This document shows positions 48,338 to 56,924 of a stretch of DNA of 64,000 nt, piece by piece. The notes under the pieces were generated by a model. The model was not told where the DNA came from. It ran no database searches and worked only from the letters and a program-made list of their open reading frames with translations. The DNA comes from Psychrobacter aestuarii (GTDB lineage: Bacteria > Pseudomonadota > Gammaproteobacteria > Pseudomonadales > Moraxellaceae). Each line of letters starts with the position of its first letter. The stretch's first letter is position 1. The DNA lies in assembly GCF_904846035.1 (NCBI RefSeq), contig NZ_CAJGYT010000001.1, positions 434,001-498,000 on the forward strand, read 5' to 3'. A program made the position numbers and the translations under genes.

Positions 48338-48363
48338 CACCAACAACTAAGGAGAGGTGTGTC

Positions 48364-50175
48364 ATGACGGCTCAAACATCAGAAAATCAATCGTCCGCCC
48401 AAGCGCAGGCATCCGAGTGGCTACAGCGCTTTGAACAGGCGCTCACAGACAAAGACATCGACAAAGCGGCAGACTGTTTTGAACAAGACGGCTACTGGCG
48501 CGACTTGATTGCCTTTACGTGGAATATCAAAACGCTGGAGGGGCAAGCACAAATCAAAGACATGCTCGCGCACACGCTAGACACTGCCGAGCCGCACAAC
48601 TGGCAACTCGATGATGCGGCAGACAATGAGGGCGTGATTGAGGCGTGGATTCGCTTTGAAACCAAAGTAGCGACAGGCTATGGGCATCTGCGCCTGCGTG
48701 ATGGCAAGGCGTGGACGCTATTGACCACGATGACTGAGCTCAAAGACTATCCTGAAAAGCGCAACAAAAAACGCCCGAAAGGTGCGGAGCATGGCGCAAA
48801 CCCCGACCGCGTCACATGGCAAGAAAAACGCGCTGATGAGGAAGAAAATCTCGGCTACAGCGAGCAGCCCTACTGCCTCGTCATCGGCGGTGGTCAAGGT
48901 GGTATCGGTCTTGGGGCGCGCCTGCGGCAGCTCGAAGTGCCAACCATCGTCATTGACAAGCAGCCAAGAGCGGGCGACACGTGGCGCAACCGCTACAAGT
49001 CCTTATGCCTGCATGACCCCGTCTGGTATGACCACATGCCCTACCTGCCCTTTCCTGAGAACTGGCCTGTCTTTACCCCCAAAGACAAAATCGGTGATTG
49101 GCTTGAGATGTATACCAAGATTATGGAGGTCAACTATTGGGGCTCGACCGAATGCTTGAGCGCCAAATACGATAATGACGTACAGCAGTGGGATGTCGAG
49201 CTCGACCGCGACGGCGAGCGCCTAACTCTGCACCCCAAACAGCTCGTCTTAGCCACAGGCATGTCAGGACTGCCAAACGTTCCTGATATCGACGGTATGG
49301 AGGACTTTGAGGGCGAGCAGCACCATTCAAGTCAACACCCTGGTGGCGAGGCGTATCGCGGTAAAAAATGTATCGTGCTCGGCGCAAACAACTCAGCCCA
49401 CGATATCTGCGCGGCGCTGTGGGAAAACGGCGCGGATGTGACCATGATACAGCGCTCATCGACGCATATTATTAAGTCCGATACCCTAATGAAAGAAGTC
49501 TTGGGCGGGCTGTATTCAGAAGAGGCGGTCGAGAATGGCATGACCACTTATAAGGCGGATTTAACCTTTGCCTCGATTCCCTTTAAAATCATGCCGCAGT
49601 TTCATGAGCCTGTGTACCGCAAGGTTGCCGAATTGGATGCCGATTTTTATCAGCGGTTAGAAGACGCAGGCTTTATGCTCGACTTCGGTGATGATTATAC
49701 GGGGCTGTTTATGAAGTATTTGCGCCGCGGCTCGGGCTACTATATCGATGTGGGCGCATCTGAGCTGGTCGCTGATGGCAAAATCAAATTAAAATCTGGC
49801 GTCAGCATCGACCACATCAAACCGCATTCGGTGGTCTTGACTGACGGCACGGAGCTGGACGCTGACCTGATTGTCTATGCCACAGGCTATGGCTCAATGA
49901 ATGGCTGGGCGGCAGAAATCATCTCGCAAGACGTGGCGGACAAGGTGGGCAAATGCTGGGGGATGGGCTCAGACACCACCAAAGACCCAGGTCCGTGGGA
50001 GGGTGAGCTGAGAAATATGTGGAAGCCCACGCAGCAAGAAGCGCTCTGGTTTCATGGAGGCAATTTGCATCAGTCGCGGCACTACTCACAGTACTTGTCC
50101 TTGCAACTAAAAGCGCGTATGGAAGGTTTGGACACGCCCGTCTATGGCATGCAAGAAGTGCATCATTTGGCGTAG
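48364..50175 (+). CDS. Flavin-containing monooxygenase with N-terminal SnoaL-like domain
   Basis: 603 residues; near-consensus ribosome site AAGGAGAG. Residues ~10-130 look like a SnoaL/NTF2-like domain (WLQRFEQALTDKDIDKAADC, DGYWRDLIAFTWN). The FAD-binding GGGQGG is at 175-180, with the following DTWRNRYKSLCLHDP. An FMO-type motif FEGEQHHSSQHPGG, the NADP site VLGANNSAHDIC and the ATGY motif (VYATGYGSMNGW) complete it. Family knowledge: NADPH-dependent hydroxylation of soft N/S centres or Baeyer-Villiger-type oxidation. The fused NTF2-like domain is unusual for classical FMOs. It stands as a single transcription unit. Confidence 0.88.
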   Translation: MTAQTSENQSSAQAQASEWLQRFEQALTDKDIDKAADCFEQDGYWRDLIAFTWNIKTLEGQAQIKDMLAHTLDTAEPHNWQLDDAADNEGVIEAWIRFETKVATGYGHLRLRDGKAWTLLTTMTELKDYPEKRNKKRPKGAEHGANPDRVTWQEKRADEEENLGYSEQPYCLVIGGGQGGIGLGARLRQLEVPTIVIDKQPRAGDTWRNRYKSLCLHDPVWYDHMPYLPFPENWPVFTPKDKIGDWLEMYTKIMEVNYWGSTECLSAKYDNDVQQWDVELDRDGERLTLHPKQLVLATGMSGLPNVPDIDGMEDFEGEQHHSSQHPGGEAYRGKKCIVLGANNSAHDICAALWENGADVTMIQRSSTHIIKSDTLMKEVLGGLYSEEAVENGMTTYKADLTFASIPFKIMPQFHEPVYRKVAELDADFYQRLEDAGFMLDFGDDYTGLFMKYLRRGSGYYIDVGASELVADGKIKLKSGVSIDHIKPHSVVLTDGTELDADLIVYATGYGSMNGWAAEIISQDVADKVGKCWGMGSDTTKDPGPWEGELRNMWKPTQQEALWFHGGNLHQSRHYSQYLSLQLKARMEGLDTPVYGMQEVHHLA

Positions 50176-50217
50176 TTTGTGCTGCATGATAACGGCTTAT
50201 GATTTATCTATGTTATG

Positions 50218-50249
50218 GCGGTACTGACAACCTCAGTACCGCTGTTTTT
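50218..50249 (+). terminator. Terminator of the monooxygenase gene
   Basis: GCGGTACTGA-CAACC-TCAGTACCGC then TGTTTTT, a perfect 10-bp stem 42 bases after the stop. The next ~300 bases (50250-50556) hold no supported gene; a 34-codon frame near 50400 was rejected. Confidence 0.88.
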
Positions 50250-50556
50250 CATGCGTAAAAACAGCCGCAATCAATACTCTGAGCAAAATCAATCATATAC
50301 ATATATATACCTCTTATCGCCTGCACCGCCCACGCTATATGGCGTTAATAATTACGATACATATACAGATTAATCATTGTCCGCTTGTTTTACTGGTAAT
50401 GAAACGGTCTATAGGGCGGCGACTTTTGCCCTTGCATGACCATTTTATCCTTATACAACGAGTCACCACCGCTTTATGGCATAACGCGCTATTTTGCTAT
50501 TGACTCGCTAGCAATAATGAGCGCCCATGCCCCGCAAATATGTATGTGAGAGACCT

Positions 50557-51255
50557 ATGTTCGGACACCCTATCCCTAAGCTGCCACAGCACGACTGGGA
50601 CGGCTTAGACGCCACGCATATTGTTCATGCTGATGAGCCATTACAGATTATTCCAACCAGCGACAAGTTAAAATCCTTTCCCTTTTATTTTGCCCACGAC
50701 GTCAAGCATGCGCTCAATTTGTGCGTGGCGCGGCAGACGGTCGTACAAAAGCTGCAACAAGCCGCCGCCTTATTGCCTGCGCATATCGGCATCGTGGTGC
50801 TGGACGCGTGGCGACCCCGTGCCGTGCAGCAAGCGCTACAAGACGATATCGGTCATGTGGTCAAACAGACCTACCCCGAGCTGAACGAGCAAGAGCAACA
50901 AGCCCTGCTCGCGCAATTCGTCGCGCCAGCGGACAGCGACTTTATCAGTCCGCACCTCACTGGCGGCTCGGTAGATATCACCCTGTTTGATATCAATAGT
51001 GGCGAGTGGCTGGACATGGGCGCAGGATTTGATGAGCCAACCGAGCGCTCTTACACCCACTTTTATGAAGACCAACCTGAGAGCGCTGCGTGTGGCAATC
51101 GGCGCTTGTTGTACTGGGCGATGGCGAGCGTCGGTTTTAGCAATCTGCCGACAGAATGGTGGCATTTTGATTATGGCAATGCCTTATGGGCGCACTACGC
51201 AAACGAGCAGCACGCACTGTATGGCGCGATACAGTGGGAGGGCGCGGCATCGTAA
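50557..51255 (+). CDS. D-Ala-D-Ala dipeptidase (VanX/DdpX type, M15D)
   Basis: 232 residues from ATG 50557, with GAGAG just upstream; an ATG ten codons earlier lacks a site. The M15D motifs are intact: the catalytic Arg in LDAWRPRAVQQAL, the zinc-binding SPHLTGGSVDITL (SxHxxGxxxD) and the late EWWHFDYGN with Glu base and His ligand. It cleaves D-Ala-D-Ala. No signal peptide is seen, so it is cytoplasmic, like DdpX. The adjacent van-resistance partners are absent, and a DUF819 transporter follows, which points to dipeptide use rather than resistance. Confidence 0.9.
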   Translation: MFGHPIPKLPQHDWDGLDATHIVHADEPLQIIPTSDKLKSFPFYFAHDVKHALNLCVARQTVVQKLQQAAALLPAHIGIVVLDAWRPRAVQQALQDDIGHVVKQTYPELNEQEQQALLAQFVAPADSDFISPHLTGGSVDITLFDINSGEWLDMGAGFDEPTERSYTHFYEDQPESAACGNRRLLYWAMASVGFSNLPTEWWHFDYGNALWAHYANEQHALYGAIQWEGAAS

Positions 51256-51301
51256 CCCTTTGTTAATAAAAAAATAATGGTTCTGTTCATGGAGGAACAC
51301 T

Positions 51302-52522
51302 ATGGAAACCTTGATTCAAGCTGATGACCACTTGGCGCTATGGACGTTTGTGCTTATTGCCGCCACATCCGCCATTTTTATTGAGCAGCGCTTTACGTGG
51401 GCGAGCAAAATACCAGGCGCGGTCATTGCACTTCTTATCGCCATCACGGCATCCAATCTAAAAATCATTCCCACCGATGCGCCCACTTACGATATTGTCT
51501 GGGGCTATATTGTGCCGCTTGCCATCCCGCTGCTGCTCTTCAAAACCAATATCCAATCGCTGGTTAAAGAAAGCTGGAAGCTGTTGCTGCTGTTTTTGGC
51601 CTCCTCGATGGCGACGATGGTCGGTACGGTCATTGCGTTTTTGGCGCTGCGCCATTACATTCCAGATTTGGACAAAGTCAGTGGCATGATTTCCGCCTCT
51701 TATAGCGGCGGCGGGGTCAACTATGCCGCCATGTCGGCCAAGCTGGAGCCCAGCGAGAGCATCAACGCTGCGACCATCGTTGCTGATAACATGATGATGG
51801 CGTTTTATTTTTTAATCCTTATCGGTCTGGCAGGGATTCCTATCATTCGCCGTATTTGGGGCTCGCCGCATACCGATGCGATTGAAAAAGACCCCGATAT
51901 GCAAAACAGCCGTACGCTCTCAGAAGCGTACTGGAAGCCTGAGCTGATATCGCTCAGAGATATCGCTATTTGCTTGGCAAGCTCAATGCTGATTGTGCTG
52001 ATTGCCTTTAAGCTGTCGGCATTTTTAAAGGCCTTGCTGGGTACCAGTGACAACATCATTGGTGACTTAATCATTAATTTGATTACCGATAAGTATCTGC
52101 TGCTCACCACCTTGACCTTTGTCGCGGCGTCTTTGTTTAAGGATTCGCTTGAAAAGCTGGGTGGCAGCCAAGAGCTGGGCACATATTGTATTTATCTGTT
52201 CTTTGTGGTCATTGGTATTCCCGCCTCTATTAGTCTGATTGTGACCAAAGCGCCCTTGTTGTTCTTATTCGTGTTTATCATTGCCATGGTCAATCTTGCC
52301 ATCACCATGGGTATTGGCAAAGTATTTAAAGCGAATATTGAAGAGGTGGTACTCGCCTGTAATGCCAATATCGGCGGACCCACGACGGCGGCGGCACTCG
52401 CCATCAGTCGCGGCTGGACCAAGCTCGTCGGTCCTATCCTTGTTATCGGTACGGTCGGCTACGTGGTCGGCAACTACATCGGCACGATTATTTATTTTAT
52501 CGTGACCCAAATTGGCGTCTGA
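51302..52522 (+). CDS. DUF819 (YjcL-type) integral membrane protein
   Basis: 406 residues with about ten membrane segments. DUF819 features include GGGVNYAAMSAKL after TM4, a long cytoplasmic loop (residues ~195-220) and ANIGGPTTAAALAISRGW near the end. Function not established in the family. A GGAGG-type ribosome site precedes it, and it starts 46 bases after the D-Ala-D-Ala dipeptidase. The pairing suggests it moves a peptidoglycan-derived dipeptide or amino acid (inference). Confidence 0.85.
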   Translation: METLIQADDHLALWTFVLIAATSAIFIEQRFTWASKIPGAVIALLIAITASNLKIIPTDAPTYDIVWGYIVPLAIPLLLFKTNIQSLVKESWKLLLLFLASSMATMVGTVIAFLALRHYIPDLDKVSGMISASYSGGGVNYAAMSAKLEPSESINAATIVADNMMMAFYFLILIGLAGIPIIRRIWGSPHTDAIEKDPDMQNSRTLSEAYWKPELISLRDIAICLASSMLIVLIAFKLSAFLKALLGTSDNIIGDLIINLITDKYLLLTTLTFVAASLFKDSLEKLGGSQELGTYCIYLFFVVIGIPASISLIVTKAPLLFLFVFIIAMVNLAITMGIGKVFKANIEEVVLACNANIGGPTTAAALAISRGWTKLVGPILVIGTVGYVVGNYIGTIIYFIVTQIGV

Positions 52523-52539
52523 TACAGCAAGCGTTTTGC

Positions 52540-52573
52540 AAAAAAGTCGATACGCTCAGGTATCGGCTTTTTT
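52540..52573 (+). terminator. Terminator of the dipeptidase-DUF819 unit
   Basis: AAAAAAGTCGATAC-GCTCAG-GTATCGGCTTTTTT, 17 bases past the stop. Confidence 0.9.
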
Positions 52574-52736
52574 ATGCAATAACGGACACTGCCCGTCATG
52601 AATCAGGTAAGCGGCGGTATGGTTTATCGTCGTGACAGCCTTTATCTATAAAAACAACCACTTAATAACAACCATTAGCGGACGCCCCCTGCTTGTGCTT
52701 TAATAGCCACATTTTTTGGGCTGTGGAGCACAGACA

Positions 52737-54233
52737 ATGTCGACATCAAGCAAACAAAACGCCAAGTATTTTCAGGTTTGGCGCTGGCATTTTTATGCAG
52801 GGATGTTCGTTGCGCCGTTTTTGATTGTCTTAAGCCTGACAGGGCTGGGCATGCTGCTGACTGCCAATACCACGGGGCGCGATTTGGACAGAATGGCAGT
52901 TGACGCGCCAGCGAATGTATCCCAGACCACGCCCGTCGCAAGCCAAGCCAAAGCCGCCCTGCAAGCGGTCGCTGATGGGCAACTGATTCAATACATCGCG
53001 CCGCGAGATGATAAGACGGTGGCGCTGTTTCGTGTGCAAAACTTAGATGATGTCTATATGGTGGCGGTGAACCCCTATGACGCGCACGTGGTCAAAACCT
53101 TTGCTGCCGACAGCAATCTGTACCATACCTTTGATGACATTCACAGCGATTTGCTGCTCGGGACGGTCGGTGATTATTTGCAAGAGACCGCCGCCGCGTT
53201 GACGATATTGCTGATATTAAGTGGAGGGTATTTGTGGTGGCAAAAGCGCCGTTCGGTGACGCGAATGCTCGTGCCTACTGCCACGCAGCCAACCAGCAAA
53301 CGGCAGACTCTGCGCCTGATACACGCGACGCTCGGCAGTTGGGTATCTGTGGTGCTGCTGTTTTTTTGCATCTCTGGCATGGCGTGGGCAGGCATTTGGG
53401 GCGGTAAAGTGGTGCAGTCGTGGAGTCAGTTTCCCGCAGGGAAATGGGGCGTTGCGCCAATGCCGATGTCCATCGACCCAAACGCGCACGACATGCACGA
53501 TATGGACATGAGTAGCGCTGCCCCGCACGTTCATGGCGCGGGCGCGGCACCGATGCCAATGCCAGCGCCAACGCACGGCGAAGCGCTCAATCACGGCAGC
53601 TCAAAGGACGTGCCGTGGGTGCTGGAGCTGACGCCGATGCCGCAATCAGGCACGACAATGGGCACAGACGGTATCAAAACAGGTTTGCCAATTGTGCTGG
53701 ATACGGTCGATAAGTTCGCGCGCGAAAGTGGCTTTGTCGGGCGCTATCAGCTCAGCCTCCCGCAAGGGTCGATGGGCGTTTGGAGTATCAGCCAAGACTC
53801 GATGAGCCACGATATTAAGAACCCTTTTGCCGACCGCACCATGCATATTGACCGCTATTCAGGTAAGGTGCTCGCGGACATTCGCTTTGCCGATTACAAT
53901 GCTTTTGGCAAATTTATGGCGGCAGGTATCGCGCTACATATGGGAACACTCGGCTGGTGGAGCGTGCTCGCGAACGTACTGTTTTGCTTGGCAGTCATTG
54001 CCATGTCGGTGCTCGGCTATGTGATGTGGTGGCAGCGCCGTCCACGCGATGCAGCAGGCACACTGGCGGCGCCCGCGCGCAATCAGCCCTTAGCCATCAG
54101 CAAGCCATTACTTGCGGTATTGCTCATCGTGGCGTGTCTGTTTCCGACCGCCATCATCGCGATTGTGGTGATGACACTGCTCGATGTTATCCTGATATCG
54201 CGTGTGCCCGCGCTCAAGCGTTTATTAAAATAA
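52737..54233 (+). CDS. PepSY-associated transmembrane protein with His/Met-rich loop
   Basis: 498 residues from ATG 52737 (GGAG upstream). It has the PepSY_TM layout: TM1 at ~20-44 after the WRWHFYAGM motif, a periplasmic PepSY region, TM at ~150-168, a second TM at ~200-220, a large loop, and C-terminal spans with MWWQRRP. Residues ~240-286 are rich in His and Met (PMPMS, HDMHDMDMSS, PHVHG, APMPMP, THGEALNH), which suits binding of copper or a related metal. Such proteins are linked to iron-siderophore reduction or copper handling. Confidence 0.82.
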   Translation: MSTSSKQNAKYFQVWRWHFYAGMFVAPFLIVLSLTGLGMLLTANTTGRDLDRMAVDAPANVSQTTPVASQAKAALQAVADGQLIQYIAPRDDKTVALFRVQNLDDVYMVAVNPYDAHVVKTFAADSNLYHTFDDIHSDLLLGTVGDYLQETAAALTILLILSGGYLWWQKRRSVTRMLVPTATQPTSKRQTLRLIHATLGSWVSVVLLFFCISGMAWAGIWGGKVVQSWSQFPAGKWGVAPMPMSIDPNAHDMHDMDMSSAAPHVHGAGAAPMPMPAPTHGEALNHGSSKDVPWVLELTPMPQSGTTMGTDGIKTGLPIVLDTVDKFARESGFVGRYQLSLPQGSMGVWSISQDSMSHDIKNPFADRTMHIDRYSGKVLADIRFADYNAFGKFMAAGIALHMGTLGWWSVLANVLFCLAVIAMSVLGYVMWWQRRPRDAAGTLAAPARNQPLAISKPLLAVLLIVACLFPTAIIAIVVMTLLDVILISRVPALKRLLK

Positions 54234-54246
54234 GCGCTTGAAAATA

Positions 54247-54276
54247 CGGTAAATCTAAATGCGGTAAATCTGAATG
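54247..54276. repeat. Tandem 15-base duplication
   Basis: CGGTAAATCTAAATG followed directly by CGGTAAATCTGAATG (14 of 15 identical), just after the PepSY gene stop. Probably a slippage product. Confidence 0.7.
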
Positions 54277-54278
54277 AT

Positions 54279-54313
54279 AAAAAAACGCGGATAGAGACCT
54301 GTCCGCGTTTTTT
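54279..54313. terminator. Bidirectional terminator between the PepSY gene and ldcA
   Basis: AAAAAACGCGGA ... TCCGCGTTTTTT with a 10-base loop, between converging genes. Confidence 0.9.
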
Positions 54314-54334
54314 AATGCTACGTTATGCTTTAGT

Positions 54335-55501
54335 TTAGCCCTTTTGCCACAGTGCTGGTGGATATATCTGCTCGGCATCAAGCGTGGGATAGCCGCTAAA
54401 GCTGAGCTGATAGCCGCCTGCCGTATCGGGCTGAATGCGGCACAGCGCACCCAAAGGGAAGCTGCGTTTTTTGCCCACGTGACCGAACGGCATCCCTGTA
54501 TAAATGGGCAAGCCTGTTAAATCGCGTAGCTGCTCGATGACCGCACGCGCGTCATAGCGCTTGTCATAGCTGTCCTCGCCCGTGCCTGACAGTGCACCGA
54601 AGACAATCGCTTGCTGCCCTTTGAACGCGCCTGCCAAATACAAGTCATACAGCATGCGCTCAACGCGGTACGACTGCTCGCCCACGTCTTCCAAAAATAC
54701 AATGCCGCCATCAATACGCGGCAGATACGCACTGCCTGCCAACGCAGACACCACGCTCAGATTGCCGCCCCACAATGTGCCTGTGATGGACTGGCTGCTG
54801 TCTTTCGCCATGATGCGCGGTAAGGTGTCAAGCGCGCTATCCGCAGCAAGCGCAGGCACATCAATCGTTAACGCTTTGTCCGTCAATACGCTGACAAACT
54901 CTTGACTGCTCACGATATCAGGCTGCGTCTTGCCAAACTCGCTATAGAGCATGGGCGCAGCAAGCGAGCTCATGCCGCCTTTTGCCAGTAGCGCACACTG
55001 AATGGCGGTCACATCGCTAAAGCCCGCCAATATAGTGCCGCGCTCACGCATCAGCTGCCCAAGCGTCTGCCAATCGACGTTGGGCAAAATCCGCATCGCG
55101 CCATAGCCGCCACGCACCCCAAGCAGCACCTTGGGCGCAGCGATGGCCCCTGTGGCGATGTTTTGCAAATCAGCAGCGCGCTGGGCATCGGTACCTGCAA
55201 AGCGCAAATACTGCCGACTGACAATCTCAGGATTTTTGACATCAAAGCCTGCGCAGCGTATCCGTGCCAGTGCCAACGCATTGCGCGCTGTCTGCTCGCT
55301 GGCATTGGAGCTGGCAAACAGCCGCGTCTCAATCGTCGGATGATGACAAGTCGCCGCCAGCATATCGGCATTCGCATAGCTGCGGCGCACCCCTACCCCT
55401 GCACTGCCCAGCGCACCGACGCCAAGACACGCACCGAGCGCCCCCAAGAACTGACGGCGATTGGTCGGATTGGCGGGCGTATTGGCATTTGACTGCGACA
55501 T
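54335..55501 (-). CDS. ldcA: LD-carboxypeptidase (S66 family), Tat-exported
   Basis: 388 residues from ATG 55501, with AAGGA 6 bases upstream; the longer frame to 55567 is unsupported. A twin-arginine signal NRRQFLGALGA is followed by a hydrophobic stretch. The S66 fold shows the nucleophile Ser in GFSDVTAIQ, the oxyanion region GGYGAMRIL, the Glu in FLEDVGEQSYRVERM and the His in MPFGHVGKK. Members cleave the L,D bond of murein tetrapeptides. Most characterised LdcA enzymes are cytoplasmic; Tat export is notable. It is near, but not in, the dipeptidase unit. Confidence 0.88.
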   Translation of the reverse strand: MSQSNANTPANPTNRRQFLGALGACLGVGALGSAGVGVRRSYANADMLAATCHHPTIETRLFASSNASEQTARNALALARIRCAGFDVKNPEIVSRQYLRFAGTDAQRAADLQNIATGAIAAPKVLLGVRGGYGAMRILPNVDWQTLGQLMRERGTILAGFSDVTAIQCALLAKGGMSSLAAPMLYSEFGKTQPDIVSSQEFVSVLTDKALTIDVPALAADSALDTLPRIMAKDSSQSITGTLWGGNLSVVSALAGSAYLPRIDGGIVFLEDVGEQSYRVERMLYDLYLAGAFKGQQAIVFGALSGTGEDSYDKRYDARAVIEQLRDLTGLPIYTGMPFGHVGKKRSFPLGALCRIQPDTAGGYQLSFSGYPTLDAEQIYPPALWQKG

Positions 55502-55668
55502 AAGAGTCCTTGATACGGATGACTTAATGATTGAACACTGAGCGCGTTTAATTTGAGTGCTTTGCACTTTAGCCTTTTAAACATCGCTACTATAGCGAGG
55601 CGCTAAGTCATATTTTTATACAACAGCTTTGTTTAAAGCTAACAGCTTTGTAGGCAAAATATGACTGA

Positions 55669-55971
55669 CTAATCGGGCAAGTCGTATTTTTTTTGGTCAG
55701 GATTGAGCCCAAAAGAATAGACGAAGGTCGCCGCGGCGCTATTGACCACCACAAACAACACGTCCAAACCCTCATGACCGAGCGCGTAGCGGCTAATCAA
55801 GGCTGAAATCGGCAGCATCAGCACAAAAAACGCCAGCATACACATCACAATCTTAGGATGGGTAAAGCTGTATGGCGCGTCCACATCTGCTGGCGGCAAG
55901 ACATGCTTGCGCGTCGCCCAACCTGCGGCATAAGACAGACCACCTAAAACAAGATAGCTAAAAAAATTCAT
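55669..55971 (-). CDS. Hypothetical small membrane protein
   Basis: 100 residues. One hydrophobic N-terminal stretch (FSYLVLGGLSYAAGW) and two further spans (IVMCMLAFFVLMLPISALI and a VLFVVVNSAAATFVYSF segment), so probably three membrane helices. It has a charged C-terminus. Unrecognised. It lies 103 bases downstream of the lipoprotein gene at 56075, on the same strand, and may share its transcript. Confidence 0.65.
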   Translation of the reverse strand: MNFFSYLVLGGLSYAAGWATRKHVLPPADVDAPYSFTHPKIVMCMLAFFVLMLPISALISRYALGHEGLDVLFVVVNSAAATFVYSFGLNPDQKKYDLPD

Positions 55972-56074
55972 AACAACGGCTCAATCAGTAAAGGGTGCGG
56001 CACAGGTTGCAGCACCGCTATCATATGAAATAAAAAGATCTGCCGCGATGGGCAATGCGTGCAGCACGGCGAGG

Positions 56075-56728
56075 CTACTGCGGTTGTGTCTGCGCAGCGC
56101 TGTCCGTATCAGACGGCGCATTTTGGGCATCATTGCTCACTGGGTCAGCAGCAGATTTTGTTGGCATGGCCGCTGTGGCATCTGCCGCGTTGATATTGTC
56201 GATGACAATGTTTGATGTGCCATGCGGACTTGCCGTCATATCGACATTGACCGTGTCACAATCGACCTTATAAATGGTATTGGCACCGCGGTAGATATAC
56301 GCCAGATATTGGCTATCGAGCAGCGGGTCGATATTGGCATAAGCGGAGGTGACATGCGCCATGACCATCACTTTATCAGGGCGTGCCAACAGTGCATCGA
56401 CGTGCTTGGGGTCGATGGAAAAATACTTGGGTATCTCGCCGCGACCGATTTCTTCAAGCGCTGATGGCTCATCCCACACGGTTTTGGCGCCTACAGGCTC
56501 TTTCATTTGCATGACCCACTTACCAGCCTGTTCGCTGATGCGTATCTGCGCAGGCTCATCGTGGCTGACGGTATAGCAGCCTTCAAACACAGACAAATCT
56601 GTGGCATCTTTTGTTTTGCTGGTGGTGGTCGGTTCGCTACAGCCTGCAATCAATAGACTGCTAAGCAAAGTCCCCATCAGCAAGCCTTTTAGGCTTTTAT
56701 CAACAGCATGTCTGGTCGTGCGCGTCAT
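56075..56728 (-). CDS. Hypothetical lipoprotein
   Basis: 217 residues. Basic N-terminus, hydrophobic stretch and lipobox (LLIAGCSE), so exported and lipidated. Residues ~45-165 could be a small beta-rich domain with two Cys (FEGCYTV and KVDCDTV) possibly disulfide-bonded. The last ~40 residues are Ala/Asp/Thr/Gln-rich and probably disordered. No family recognised. Divergent from the rnhA-dnaQ gene. Confidence 0.7.
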   Translation of the reverse strand: MTRTTRHAVDKSLKGLLMGTLLSSLLIAGCSEPTTTSKTKDATDLSVFEGCYTVSHDEPAQIRISEQAGKWVMQMKEPVGAKTVWDEPSALEEIGRGEIPKYFSIDPKHVDALLARPDKVMVMAHVTSAYANIDPLLDSQYLAYIYRGANTIYKVDCDTVNVDMTASPHGTSNIVIDNINAADATAAMPTKSAADPVSNDAQNAPSDTDSAAQTQPQ

Positions 56729-56839
56729 CGGATTGTCCTATCGCTATCGAAAACGCGCTTATTTTAGCAGAAAAAACCGACCAGCACGGCGCTGATATGA
56801 CACGGTTTTTTGTTGCTGCCCCCTATCGGCAAACAGATT

Positions 56840-56848
56840 TGTTATAAT
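56840..56848 (+). promoter_or_regulatory. Extended -10 promoter of rnhA-dnaQ
   Basis: TGTTATAAT: TG, one base, then consensus TATAAT at 56843-56848, with no good -35. It would yield a leader of about 70 bases. Confidence 0.5.
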
Positions 56849-56924
56849 CGATGACCGACAGACAGCCGCGATGAGATGCGGCGGTCTTTATGTCTTTGTC
56901 TTGCTACTTTGGGTATGGTGTCTT

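Noticed and set aside
50392-50500. 34-codon plus-strand frame in the gap before the dipeptidase
   Set aside because: Basic and unstructured, no ribosome site, no homology that I recognise.
50557-52522. Vancomycin-resistance cassette
   Set aside because: Only a DdpX/VanX-type dipeptidase is present; no VanH, VanA-type ligase or VanRS is visible.
43620-56728. Genomic island or prophage
   Set aside because: Begins next to tRNA genes, but I found no integrase, direct repeat of the tRNA 3' end, phage or mobility gene, and codon use looks like the flanks.
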